Source: Turbatrix aceti
Taxonomy: Eukaryota > Nematoda > Chromadorea > Rhabditida > Panagrolaimidae
Length of the DNA stretch: 64,000 nucleotides
Assembly (NCBI GenBank): GCA_963969345.1
Contig: OZ017766.1
Span: 620,001-684,000 of the forward strand
Direction: 5' to 3'
The notes below the pieces were generated by a model. That model had not been told where the DNA came from. It made no database searches and was given only the letters and a program-made list of their open reading frames with translations. The position numbers were made by a program, and so were the translations under genes. This document shows positions 23,746 to 35,200 of the stretch, in pieces; the first letter of the stretch is position 1, and each line of letters starts with the position of its first letter.

Positions 23746-23985
23746 ACTTTTTTGCGAGTTTTTGAGTGTTCTTTATTCGTCGGCATGTTTTTCTTGTATC
23801 CTGCGATTGTTAATTCTGTTTATTTTTATGCATAATAAGGACAGTTCTGGCTATCGGTAGCGAGCCCTTTTTTGCGAGTTTTTGAGTGTTCTTTATTCGT
23901 CGGGATGTTTTTCTTGTATCCTGCGATTGTTAATTCTGTTTATTTTTATGCATAATAAGGACAGTTCTGGCTATCGGTAGCATTT
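23746..23985 (+). repeat. 120-bp tandem duplication
   Basis: Two almost identical 120-bp units lie head to tail (the CTTTTTTGCGAGTTTTTGAG word starts at about 23747 and 23867). They differ at one position in TCGTCGGCATG/TCGTCGGGATG, and a partial third unit follows. The unit resembles the outer arm of FB3 (GAGTTTTTATAAAGTG...TATTCGTCGGCATTTTTC near 14545). Confidence 0.85.
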
Positions 23986-24032
23986 TTTGTGAGTTGATTG
24001 TTCTATCCTGCTTTTTGCTAAAATTGTCCGCA

Positions 24033-25251
24033 CACAGAATGCAACGGCTCTAGGTCGATTCAGCGTAATGCATTTTTCAGCACAGTGTACTTTTCAGCGG
24101 AGCAAAATACAGCGCAACAGACATTTCAGCGGAGTAAAAATAAGCGGAAGACGAATTCAGCGTAGATTATTTCAGCGTAAGAAAAGTGAGCGTCATTGAT
24201 AACTGAGCGGATAATAATTGAGCGGGTGTTTTTTTCAGCGCTAATTTTGAGAACACAATTAGGGGGGGGGGGCTGAGTGGTCTCGAAGCGAAATCTCAGA
24301 TTTTCGTTGCAAGAGTACCGCGTGCGCATTTTTATTTTTATTTTTCATTTTAGATTATAAGTTTCGTTGTAGGAGCATCAGAATTTGAATTTTTGACTTT
24401 TTGCACCGTTCGATCGTGTTTTCAGGTTTTTTATTTTTTTTAATCGTTTTTTTTTCGCTTTTTGTTGCTTTTTTTTCGGTGTTTCGTGATCAATAGGAAG
24501 GTGAAGACACGAGAAGGTACCTGCTTTGTACTTTTGAAATGTCATACACGGGTACTGAATCTGCCAAAAACTAAATAAAAGCTTAACACTTGCTGTAAAC
24601 CGGATAAAAAAAATATAAATCTGTGACCACGGATTGGATAAAATCTATATCCGTGCTTTCCATCGCGTTTCGAAGATAAACTTCGGAAACAAGCATTTTG
24701 GAATTTTGGGATAAAGGATGCATCCAGTTTAAACCAAGTCAGGATTTTATTGTGTTTTTAGTTGATTCGATATACGTGTACAATGTCCAAAAAGCACAAA
24801 GCAGGTGCAGTTCATTGTTTGAACCTTCCTATTAATCACTAAACACCGAAGAAAGCAACAAAAAGCGAAAAAAACGGTAAAAAAGATCGAAAAACGAGAA
24901 AACACGACCAAAAAGGGATGCAAACAGCCTAAAAAGTAAAAAAAACAAATTTTTGGTGTTCCCGCAACGAAAATTATTATCAAAAATCAAAAATACCAAA
25001 ATTATCGCTTTGAGACCGCTCAGTGCGCACGCGCGCCCTTCCTGTTGATCACTAGTCCGCTGAATTGCTAACTCCGCTGAATTATCACTCCGCTGAAAAG
25101 TACAGTTGCGCATAGTTTGGGCCCGCTGAGAGTTGCTCCGCTGAATTTTCCTTCGCTGTGTTTTTCTTCGCTGAGTTTTGCACTACGCTGAGTTTTTCGT
25201 TCCGCTGAAAAATACTCCGCGCAAACAGCCGGCCCCGAATGCAACACCTTG
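24033..25251. mobile_element. MITE of family K (TTCAGCGGAG arrays), left end lost
   Basis: The right end, GAATGCAACACCTTG at 25237-25251, is the inverse of the family J/L terminus. Words of the form TTCAGCGGAG repeat at 24055-24240, and their inverse CTCCGCTGAA repeats at 25065-25220, so the element is a large inverted structure. At the left only GAATGCAACGG (about 24038) survives and no CAAGGTG end is found. The inner region (24300-25010) is AT-rich with no transposase-like frame. Confidence 0.7.
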
Positions 25252-25476
25252 ATCTTCACAAAAAAAACCGAAAATTTGCGAAAAAAAACTAAAACTTTTG
25301 TTGATCGATACACGTAGGCACGAAAGCATGAAAAACCATGCAAGCATAGTATAATCACGCAAATTTAAAAACCGATGCACGTGTTTTCCGCAATTTGCAG
25401 AATTCAATTGAACTTCATTTGACGTTTGACATTTTCCATTCCTTCAACACTGATCTCGGGACGCCGTGTGTCAACT

Positions 25477-26481
25477 ATGGCACAGAAAGAGAAACAGGTA
25501 GCTCTGGTCAAAGAAGAGAAGACTATTCCCAGCTACATCAAGTTCCTCTTTGGGGGTACAGCCGGGTTTGTTTTTCTTAGCCTCAACCTGATTAAAATAT
25601 ATTATTGCAGGATGGGTGGAACTGTTGTCGTGCAACCGCTGGATCTTGTCAAGAATCGCATGCAGCTTGCCGGCACAACTGGCGGCAAAAAGGAGTACCG
25701 TAACAGCCTGCATTGCATCCAGACCATCATCAAGAAGGAAGGCTTCTTCGCCATCTATAACGGCCTGTCTGCCGGCCTGGCCCGTCAAGCGACATATACG
25801 ACAACTCGTCTGGGAACCTACACTTGGCTGTTTGAGATGGTCAACAAGAAGGACAAGTCAAGTGGATCGAGCTTTGCGGTCAAGGCTGTCCTCGGCATGA
25901 CCGCCGGCGCTGTGGGATCGTTTGTTGGCAACCCCACCGAAGTCGCGCTCATTCGCATGACTTCTGACGGCCGACTTCCGCCCGAGCAGCGCAGAAACTA
26001 CAAACACGTCTTTGACGCCATCATCCGTGTCTTCCGAGAAGAAGGCGTCCTCGCGCTTTGGCGCGGCTGCGGCCCGACGGTCGGCCGCGCAATGGTTGTC
26101 AACGCGGTCCAGTTGGCAACCTACTCGCAGGCCAAGCAGATGATCCTCGGCAGTGGCTACGTCAAGGACGGCATACTTTGTCACTTCTTGTCATCCATGA
26201 TCAGTGGCCTCGCGACCACGATTGCAAGCATGCCGGTCGACATCGCCAAAACAAGGATCCAGTCTATGCGAGTCATCAATGGCAAACCCGAGTTCAAAGG
26301 GGCTTTTGACGTCCTTTCCCGCATCGTCAAGAATGAAGGATTTTTCGCGCTCTGGAAAGGATTCACGCCGTACTACTTCCGTCTCGCGCCGCACACCGTG
26401 CTAACTTTCGTCTTCCTCGAACAGATGAATGCGTTCTATTACAAAAATGTCCTGGGTATCAAAGGCAAACAGGCTTTGTAA
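25477..26481 (+). CDS. SLC25A11: Mitochondrial 2-oxoglutarate/malate carrier
   Basis: Exons 25477-25565 and 25611-26481 give 319 aa, against about 314 for vertebrate SLC25A11. The family exchanges 2-oxoglutarate for malate across the mitochondrial inner membrane (malate-aspartate shuttle). The three mitochondrial-carrier repeats show the PxD/ExxK/R signatures: QPLDLVKNRMQ (about residue 38), NPTEVALIRM and MPVDIAKTRIQ. RQATYTTTRLG, GMTAGAVGSFVG and LWKGFTPYYFRL are typical of this carrier subtype. The start ATG at 25477 (MAQKEKQ) fits the short family N-terminus; an in-frame ATG at 25426 would add 17 residues. The intron is 45 nt, a multiple of three and free of stops, so retention would insert 15 residues within FGGTAG/MGGT. 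The gene sits between MITE ends at 25251 and 26569. Confidence 0.96.
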   Translation: MAQKEKQVALVKEEKTIPSYIKFLFGGTAGFVFLSLNLIKIYYCRMGGTVVVQPLDLVKNRMQLAGTTGGKKEYRNSLHCIQTIIKKEGFFAIYNGLSAGLARQATYTTTRLGTYTWLFEMVNKKDKSSGSSFAVKAVLGMTAGAVGSFVGNPTEVALIRMTSDGRLPPEQRRNYKHVFDAIIRVFREEGVLALWRGCGPTVGRAMVVNAVQLATYSQAKQMILGSGYVKDGILCHFLSSMISGLATTIASMPVDIAKTRIQSMRVINGKPEFKGAFDVLSRIVKNEGFFALWKGFTPYYFRLAPHTVLTFVFLEQMNAFYYKNVLGIKGKQAL

Positions 26482-26568
26482 TTTGTTTCTTGTTGAGTGA
26501 TATTGTGTTAACGAGAGCATAAAGTTTGTTGATATTCACGAAAATATTCTGTTTGACTTCCCTGCAAC

Positions 26569-27010
26569 CAAGGTGTTGCATTCTGTTTGTTCTAGGCAAG
26601 CAAGCAAGCATAGCTCGTAGGCAAAATGTGTCGTGCTTCCTTTGATTTTACATAGGCAAGCGTCCTGCTTGTCGACACATGTTGCTAGGCAGCTGCTAGC
26701 TACACAGGTGCTTAGCTAGCAGCTGCTAACGACACATCTGCTTGCTCTTCTCAAAAATTAGCATGCGCGAGCAAGCAGGCGCTTGCATTTCTCACATTAT
26801 TCTCCAAAGTTGGAAATTTGACTAGAAAAAATGCTTGCAGAATCGAACTTTTTTCCCTGTAAACTCCTTTTGTTTCATTCTGTCTTACTGTTCATTATTT
26901 TCTCAAAATCTCGCACACAGGTTGTGTCGAAAACACATGCCAATTTTTGAGAAGAGCAAGCAGATGTGTCGTTATCTAAGCACCTGCTTAGCAATCCATC
27001 GTTCCCTGAC
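26569..27010. mobile_element. MITE of family L (AGGCAAGCAAGC arrays), right end truncated
   Basis: Starts CAAGGTGTTGCATTCTG, the same terminus as families J and K, but carries different subterminal words (GGCAAGCAAGC, CAGCTGCTAGC, GACACATCTGCTTGCTC). The block 26720-26765 is repeated in inverse at 26938-26990. No CACCTTG end or matching duplication follows, so the right terminus is missing. Confidence 0.7.
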
Positions 27011-27418
27011 CGTTGGCAAACAGGTTGTGGCCAAATAAGTGGCACAGTTCGGTGGACGACATGACAAGGCCTTATTGATAAAAAAAATGGAGTCTGCGAG
27101 CAAATTTATCAATAAGGTGAACCATCCGACACAGAGATTTTACACTTCCAAATGTTTTTTGCCAAAGTTGTTGGAACCCAAACGCGCCGCGTTTAATTTT
27201 TTTTCACGAAAATGGAATTTTGAAAAAAACCTGAAAAAATGAACATAAACAACGAAAAAACCGTGATCGCAAAAACTTGGACATCCTAAATACGTAAATA
27301 TGCATGCCTTGAATTTTTTGACACTTAATGATCATTAAGCCTTCGTTTCTTAGACAATTAACGCACTCTATTTGTTTTCAAAATTTGAATTTCACTGATT
27401 TTTTTGAGGTTGAGCCCG
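27011..27418. other. Intergenic DNA with repeat debris
   Basis: A weak match to the TTAAG-family terminus (GGAGTCTGCGAGCA) lies near 27090. No gene is visible. Confidence 0.35.
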
Positions 27419-28376
27419 CGTGAAAGGCGTGTTCATTTCATGAACTCATGAAAAGCACAAACGGTTCGTTTTCTGAATTCATGAAAAGCACAGTCGATTG
27501 TGAGTGTTCAAATCACGCGCGCATTAGTTTGTGTTTTTACAGTAAAATATAGGTGCCATTTATTTTTCAGTGTTCACAACAATGATATCGAAAAAAGTGA
27601 CAAAAATCAACTGCAATGTAAAGAGAAACTTTATTCATGACTTGATTACGGCATCACATTTCATCATCAAAACGTAGCTGAAAACGTATCTAAAGGATGC
27701 CATTTTATTTAGCCTGAAACGTGTCATAAAAGTCATCGATTCGTTGAGAAAAAAAAGTGAGCAAGCCGTGGTAGACATGATATCCGGTAACACTGACAGC
27801 ATTCTAACGAACAAAAGTTCAAAACGCGTTACCGTTTTTGATGTAAATTTTTTTCTATAAGTGTTAGTCAGAAATGTTGTCACATCAGTGTCACTTGACA
27901 TTGCTTCTCCTTCACCGATTTTATCTCGTCAAAACATGAATCTCTTGGTTCGTTGCAAGTTCAAGCAGTATGATAGTTAATGGCATAGCTTTTTTATGCA
28001 CGAAACATGAATTTATTGTGGCATAATTCAAGCTTGATCATTGGTGATGAAATTTATTTATTTATTTATTTCACCATTACTCAGTGGTTAGTTATCATTA
28101 GCCCAGATGTTAGGAGGCACTGGTGATGAAATGTGATGCCGTAATCAAGTCATGAATAAAGTTTCTCTCTACATTGCAGTTGATTTTTGTCACCCTTTTT
28201 TCGATATCATTGTTGTGAACATTGAAAAATAAATGGCACCTATTTTTTACAGCAAAAAACACAAACTTAAACGCGCGTGATTTCAACACTCACGATCGAC
28301 TGTGCTTTTCATGAATTCAGAAAACGGCCCGTTTGTGCTTCTCATGAGTTCATGAAATGAACACGCCTTTCACGAC
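27419..28376. repeat. Foldback element FB5
   Basis: GTGAAAGGCGTGTTCATTTC at about 27419 is inverted at the right end (GAACACGCCTTTCAC, about 28376). Arms 27419-27668 and 28125-28376 are close inverted copies; both include GATATCATTGTTGTGAACA and CATGACTTGATTACGGCATC words or their inverses. The loop contains a TTTA microsatellite and a 28-bp word (28059-28086) also present near 57102. Confidence 0.82.
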
Positions 28377-29549
28377 AATGAAACCCATTGGAGTTTCATT
28401 ATCATTAATTATCATTAATTTGCTTGCCCAAAAATCAGAGACCCATGCATATTTGTGCTTTTAGATGTTCGTTTTTTTGCGACAGCGGAATTTGCAAATA
28501 TCAATTGTATCATTTTTTTGAGTCAGTTAAAAAATTGCGTTTTTGAGGAAAATTTTTTAACGCGGCGCGTTAATATACAGGGGTATCTTGGCACGAGAAA
28601 TCGACTGGTGTATCTACTTTTCTCAAATAACATCTGATTTTTTTGACACTTTTGATTTACGGTGTTTGCGGTCACTTTTTTTGGCTGCAGCATCCGTATT
28701 TCTATAGGACGTCAGGTATCGACCCCTCTATGTTAAAGCGTTTTCTTTTCTCTATAGCCGGGATTAAGGAGAAGTCAAAATCAAGCTTGCGTCGAGTCAG
28801 AGTCAGACATACGGCACAGCATTTTGTTCCTAAATTGTTAGGGACCAAAAAGAAGATTAAATTCGATGGATATCGCATTTTTCAGATGCGGATGCCGAAG
28901 ATACGGCATCTGAAGGTCAATTTTTCAATATTGTTTAAAAATTCTGATATTTATGTTTCGGGGGTTTCTTAGCATGATTGGCATATTCAGATTTTGCAAA
29001 AAGGCTCTGACTTTTTTTAATTGTTAATTTTACAAACAAAAATGTTTCAAAAACCTTCAGCTAAGCGAGTTGAAGGTTTTCTGGTGACTTTTGGGTTTCC
29101 TCCGGACGCAGCAACTACTTTAGCGGCTCTGTACTGTAGGGATGTGGATTACAGAAAATTTGGATACATACGGGCGAAAGACTGGCCATTATGCATGCGT
29201 CCAGAAATTTAATAAATGAATTTTTTATTGTTTTTTGGGGGGGGTTTGATATCTCGCGCCTAGTAAACTCTTTTTTATGGTTTTTTGTGCATTAGTAAAC
29301 TATCCTTTATCATCATCTATACAGTACGGAGATGTTAAATCAGTTGCCGCGCCAGGAAAAAGCCAACCGGGATGAAAGATTTTGACCCGTCGTTTTACAA
29401 TTGTTAGAGACCTATGTTAGGGTTTTTTGCACAGTTGTGAATGTAAAATAGACAATTCAAAAAAAGTCAGAGGTTTTTAGCAAAATCCACAACATCGGCG
29501 CATTCCTTTGTTTTCAATGCATCTGTAAGGCAAATTTCAGCCAGGTAAT
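28377..29549. other. Repeat-rich intergenic DNA
   Basis: 28570-28640 and 28900-29010 carry FB1-family landmarks (GGGGTATCTTGGCACGAG, then ACATCTGA; and GGGGGTTTCTTAGCATGATT). An open frame at 29021-29212 has no recognisable domain or splice context and I did not call it. Confidence 0.4.
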
Positions 29550-30110
29550 ATCACTCACAAGGAAAGTGTCAGAGTTAATTTTGGAATTTCTTCACGAAAC
29601 TGCCAAAAGTTTGATTTTACTATGAAAAGTTTATACTGAAAAATTCAGTTGCACCGCTCATGATCTGAAAAAGTTACGGTAGTCGGAAATCGCGTTTTTA
29701 CCATTTTTGACTACTTTTGTCACGTTGTAGCTAACAAACAACGTTATTTTCAAACTCAAGGTGTACGTCAATCGACGTAGTTTTGCATGGAGAATCAGAT
29801 AGAAATATAACAATATAGGTTTGCCACCTTCAAAAATGCCGAAATTTGCATTTGAAAAGAGGTCATTCACAATGGCAACATTGATTGATTGATACACCAC
29901 TTAGTTCTGAAAATAACGTTGTTTGTTACCTACAACGTGACAAAAGTAGTCAAGAATGGCAAAAACATGATTTCTGACTACCGTAACTTTGTCAGATCAT
30001 GAGCGGTGCAACTGAATTTTTCTTTATAAACTTTTCACAGTAAAATCAAACATTTGGCAGTTTCGTGAAGAAATTCCAAAATGAACTCTGGCACTTTCCT
30101 TGTAAATATT
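29550..30110. repeat. Foldback element FB6
   Basis: Arms of about 205 bp: 29550-29755 and 29905-30110 are inverted copies (for example CGTTGTAGCTAACAAACAAC against GTTGTTTGTTACCTACAACG). The loop is about 150 bp. Open frames within are shadows. Confidence 0.8.
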
Positions 30111-30375
30111 TTTGAGAGACACTTTTAGGAAAACTTAGCAAAATCAAGGGGAATCTCCGAGGAATCACGGAAATATTCCACAGAGAAAAAGGAATTCTAT
30201 CCTTTCATCCCTGAACTAAAGTTCCAAAATTGTGTCTTGGCAAAGCGTGCAAAACACATCAAAATTTATCGCGAACACGGAAAACTGTATTCGTACACAA
30301 CATTCTACGTTTCATGAACGTAATTTATTATTTCTAAACGTTTTACCGTTCTACGGTTTTTTTTTCTCTAACATC

Positions 30376-30925
30376 ATGCCTAACATGCCTTCTCATGACA
30401 TTTCAGCACTTGTCAAGGTGTTCTGTAACGTGGGTAGGTTTTTTTTTCTTTTTTTTTCTTATCATTTTTGGCCTTAAAATGTCATATTGTGCTTTTTTTA
30501 AAATTTGCAGATCCTTTTCGCGACAACCGACCTCCGACTGATTACACCGCCCTGTGGGTTGTAAGTTTTGGAGCTTTTTGACCGAATTTTGTTTTTTTCT
30601 TGTAGACTCCTCTGGCCTTTGTTTGCCTGACATTTGCGCTCTTCGTCATCGATGGCCTCATCGCCCGTATCTGGAACTACGTTATTCGGCGACGTAGACG
30701 ACTGCGAAGCCACATGAAAGGTTTGTAATTTGTTTTTTAGGGCATTTTTCAGATACTTTTTTTTCAGTAGAATCCTCGCAATACATACCCCTGATCGAGA
30801 TCCCCAAGGCAACCGACGACTGCGAGACGGCTATTCCAAGCGACACTCCTTTTGCCAATACACCGCCCTTGCCCTTGCCTGACGTTGTTCAGGATGCTCA
30901 AACTGCTGTAAAAAAATCGTCATGA
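30376..30925 (+). CDS. Small single-pass membrane protein, unidentified
   Basis: Four exons join in phase: 30376-30433, 30511-30560, 30606-30720 and 30768-30925 (126 aa; introns of 77, 45 and 47 nt, all GT...AG with clear pyrimidine-rich acceptors). The N-terminal part of about 40 residues is polar (DPFRDNRPPTDYTALW). It is followed by one strong hydrophobic segment (TPLAFVCLTFALFVIDGLIA) and then an arginine cluster (IRRRRRLRSHMK), which by the positive-inside rule places the C-terminus in the cytosol. The tail is acidic and proline-rich and ends VKKSS. The first ATG was chosen; a second lies three codons later, and the frame is open upstream without another ATG near a splice site. I do not recognise the family. 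Perfect phase closure over three tiny introns argues that it is real. Confidence 0.62.
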
Positions 30926-32150
30926 AGTGGCCTTTTAAAGTCTTACCATGTCTTTTTTCGTTTCTGAAGAGGGTAAAAGTTTTTGCATTTTTTCGCGGTT
31001 TAAAAATTTTTCCAACGACTGCCGAGGGTCCAATAAAAATGTTGAGAAATCGGTTACACGTGTTGTTTCCAAACTTTGGTCCGACAACATCCGTGCAGTC
31101 GAAAAACACGAGCTGAACCCATTGGCCTCCAGTAAGTTTCCCCGTTGCGCTACATAATTTGTGGTTCTCTTTTGGGAGCCTCATATCAGTCAATAATCAG
31201 CTTAGCCTAGGGCTACACTTCTGATCACAATTCAAAAATTTAACGATAGACAATGCTTTTTTGAAGTTCGCAGGCATTTTTTGTCCATTATTGAATGGAA
31301 AAAAACTTGCACTTTTATTTCAAACTTTTTTGCTAACAGACAACATTTGTTTACTTTATGGAAAAAAGTCTGGCGGAGGATTTAGCATGTTTGTCCGATG
31401 GACACCGCCGGTCTCTTTTGCAGGGCAACCGTCTAAACTGAAAACTGTCGATACATATAAGAATGAGAAATGCTGCCTCAAATAATGCCAACAATTACAT
31501 ATATCTCCGAAATGTCCAAGAAACGTTCGGTGATTCATTAATTGAGGGGAATTATAATTTTTTGTTACGGATTCTCTATCAAAACCTGGGTCAAATGATC
31601 TGGCGCAAAAAGTGCTTGTTTTGCTTATTTTGGCACCTGTAGCTCTGCCAGATAACGGCTCTGCCATCAGTTACATTTTTAACGTCAACATTTTTCCCAA
31701 ACATTTTTTATCCCTCATCGCCGTCGATTGTTTTCATATCTATTTTTTCTGCGGACAAACACGTTCATAATCGAACGTAGGTGACATCATGTCTATTCGG
31801 CAAAAGTTTACCAAATCATTGTGTTTTTGTGATGCACTGAAATTTATGTTAATTCTTTTCTTTTCAATACCCCGGCGATTAACGTACACGTCCTAAAGGT
31901 CGGTTATAATTCCTTTGTTTTTCACGAAAGTCTCTGGGACAGACAAATTTTCGTGAAAACAACACCTTAAAATAAGTTGGCTTACCCTGAGAGTTATCGT
32001 ATTGTATCGTCGTCAATGTTAAAAGTACATGCACGTGTGTTTTGCATGGATAGATTATAACATTTTGGTTGTTTTGTCCTCCTCAAAACAATCCGTAGTG
32101 ACTGGATGTTTCGATCTATGGCCATCACCCATTGCCTGTACAGGCCGCAG
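30926..32150. other. Intergenic DNA without a supported gene
   Basis: The first part is probably the 3' UTR of the membrane-protein gene. Open frames at 30922-31190 and 31356-31667 lack splice context and are not called. Confidence 0.3.
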
Positions 32151-32275
32151 GTGCATATGGTGAAAGGCCCAATATGAAATGTGATACGCCATAATAAACA
32201 TTTCATATTATGGCGAAAGGCCCATATGGGGAACGTTCCTATGGTAAAAGGCCTTATGGTGAACGGTCCTTATAC
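32151..32275. repeat. Short array of TATGGTGAAAGGCC words
   Basis: Five variants of TATGG(T/C)GAAAGGCC occur within 125 bp, some inverted (GGCCTTATGGTGAACGGTCC), with an inverted pair ATGAAATGT/ACATTTCAT in the middle. The organisation resembles the subterminal arrays of the hAT MITEs, but no terminal repeat or duplication was found. Confidence 0.5.
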
Positions 32276-35200
32276 CATTTTAATCCCAACCACTAACGGG
32301 GTTTAGCGGAGCTGAGATAAAACCTAACGCCCTGCTTGCTTTAAAAAATTGGTTATTAGCATGTGGTTGGTTGTTATTGTGAGTCAGGTCAGGTTATTAT
32401 GCGTCTAGCCCATCTACCCCCACGGAGGCCTCTCGATGCAACCACCTAGTCTGATGGTGGTTTGGATGCTCCTTAGGACTCAAAGTACTCGATTGTTTCT
32501 CAGAATTCAGTGATTGGGTGACAAAGTTTGTCATTACATCGGAGTCACATCATGAAAACAATTTAAGAAAGCACAAAACACAGGTAAAAGATTGCGATCA
32601 AATTTTGTATCCGAGTATCAACGGCATTTCTGAAAATCTCAAACATTATTTTCGTCTTTCTCTCCCCAGAGTCTTCAATTCTTTTTTCAATTTTTTTTCG
32701 CGATTATGTTAAGAACTATTTACGATACCAATTTGACATACAAGCCGCTACTGAAAGGGGGAAATTGACAACAATTTAATGCGACGATAAAGAAATTAAC
32801 CATTCAGCTTTTTTGTCAAACCAATAAAAATGGATACAACTTTAAACACTATATGAGATTTTGGTACTCTCGATTGAATAAAAAAAATATCAAGGGGAAG
32901 AAAATAATGAGGTTTCTTTTCTAACGACCGTGTATGATGAGAGCGATCAAGTGAACGATTTCTCTGTTAGAAATAAATTCATGCGACGCTATTTTTTATT
33001 CCCTTGTTCACATTCATAGATGGGCGATTTTTAGTCTGTCTGACATATCGCCATTCGGGGGTGTTTATTGCATCGCTTTTCGTCAATCATCGCTACAACA
33101 CATTTTTCAGTGTGAATGACGCTAATTTTTCATTAATTTTCCTGGTAAGCTGATACAAAAATTGAGAGAAAAGAAAACTTTATTGCTATAATTGTTTGCG
33201 ATACTTTTTATAATTGAACAGACATCTTACTTTTGGCCTAATAGCCAGGGCTTTTTTGGCATTATTTTTATGTTTATCAAAAAAATGAACATTTTCTATA
33301 TTTTTAATAACTCACATTTTATTTTGTATAAAAAAAAATTAAATAGCTTCATTTTGAAGTCTAGCAAAAAAATCTTCTTGAATGTTCAAATTGACTTTTT
33401 ATTATCTTTCAAAAAATACCAAAAAATGAAAATAATACTTTGATCTTGTCCTCTCCTTGCAAAAATGTGAATTTTAGATTTTTATGTCAAACTTTGTGAC
33501 CTTCTGCTTCTTTTGTACTTTGTGTCCCTACCGTATATTATCCGCTATCTTTTCCATGCAACCCTTTTCATCCGGTAACACTTCAAATGCACCTGATGTG
33601 AACATTGTCCTATAAACGGACAGGAAATTTGATTTCTTTAACTTTTTTCAGTCTATTATCCTCCAGGAAGGAGGGCGGATTAGCAGTGATTAGAGAAATG
33701 TACTTGATCTTTTTGCGGAGATGCTCTCCCCTAACATGGTTCCTGGCCCATGAAAGATGGAGGCTTTTTGCTGACTATCTTATTTTTTTCTCCCGACTGT
33801 TTCCGTTGAGGGGCTTTAGATACCAGCGCAGACCAATTGAGCCGCCCCATCCCCGGACAAGGGGGTATCACATGCAGAGGATTGTGATGGGTGGGGGCGG
33901 TGAGTGTCCAGGAAAAAGAGTTCACGTGTATTGCAACATGCCGCAAGGCAGATGTAACTGTTCAATGACATTTGAGACCTGATTTGCGTCACACGTGTGT
34001 ACCGGACAAAAAAGGGGCCAGGCCATCCGTTTCCTGTCCTTGCTGAGTCCTATGATACCGGATGGGTATAAATTGAACCAGAGATTGGCAGAGATTGCTG
34101 CTTTGTTGTGGAAGGGTACAGTATTCACAGACATGCCCTATTTTTTTTAACTAAAAATGTGAAAATTATGCTGTTTATAAAATTGGTTCAAACTGTACTC
34201 AAAAAACGCTATCTAAACTGTCCGAAAACATCCTTTGTGTCCCATTTGTTTACCTATTTTTGTGATATTTTTTGAACGCAGGTCAAAACGGCTTGTACCA
34301 AGCTGCCTAATGCCGTTTTAGTCTCTATGCTTTAATGAAAAATCATAGAATAACACTCCAAATTTTATTAATTGCAACTTTTCCAGTCCCTAACCAACGC
34401 AAGTGTTGTTGATCGAACAAGAGATCAACTTCCTTGCTGTGAATGAAATGATAGTAGAGAGAGAGATAAAAAGGTGTCGGTAATCCCAGAGTAAGTCCCC
34501 AACTCTCTCCCGGCGTGAAAATAAATCAAATATCAGTCTCTTTTCCGTTTTTTTGGAATAAACAACCGGAAATCTATTAAATTGTGTCTACAAAAACGAC
34601 GGTATCACCTGTTTGTCGTGCATCACAATTGCAAAAAAATATAAATGTAATTGTTATGATCATGATGTTTTGCGGGGGTTGAGGTACATAAGTTGCGCGC
34701 GTGCACGCAAAAGTGGGACAGGCGATTTTCTCATTATGGTACAATTTTGAGGATCAGACATGTGAAATTTATCCAGCGCACTTTTTGATTGTACGTATTT
34801 CTTAAAAGCCTTCACACAGATTGATTTAAATAATATTTCACGCCGTCAGGGTTTTTTTTGGTCCAGCGATATTTTCGCACTCAGCCGAAATTTTTTGGGA
34901 GGGGCAAAAATGATGAAAAAAGTGATACAACCAGTCCGAAAGCATTGTTTACTTTTCAGAACTTATGCGTCTCTTGCGTTGTATAGGTGGTGTAGGTGTT
35001 GTATTCTTCGGGGTCGTTGACGTACTGTTTTGCCGATTGGCAATAGTATAGGTTCCTTTATGCATGATAAGAACGGACAGGATGTGCGCCATTCAGATCA
35101 AAATATGTTTTTACTTTGAAAGCATGAATTCCAAAAAATTACTAATTTACATATTTACCAGTTATCAAAAATGCACGACCAATGAGAAACTGATAAGTAA

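Noticed and set aside
33605..33982. 125-aa plus-strand frame with a Cys-containing tail
   Set aside because: It uses an AT-rich, hydrophobic random-looking N-terminal part, has no splice context and no recognisable domain.
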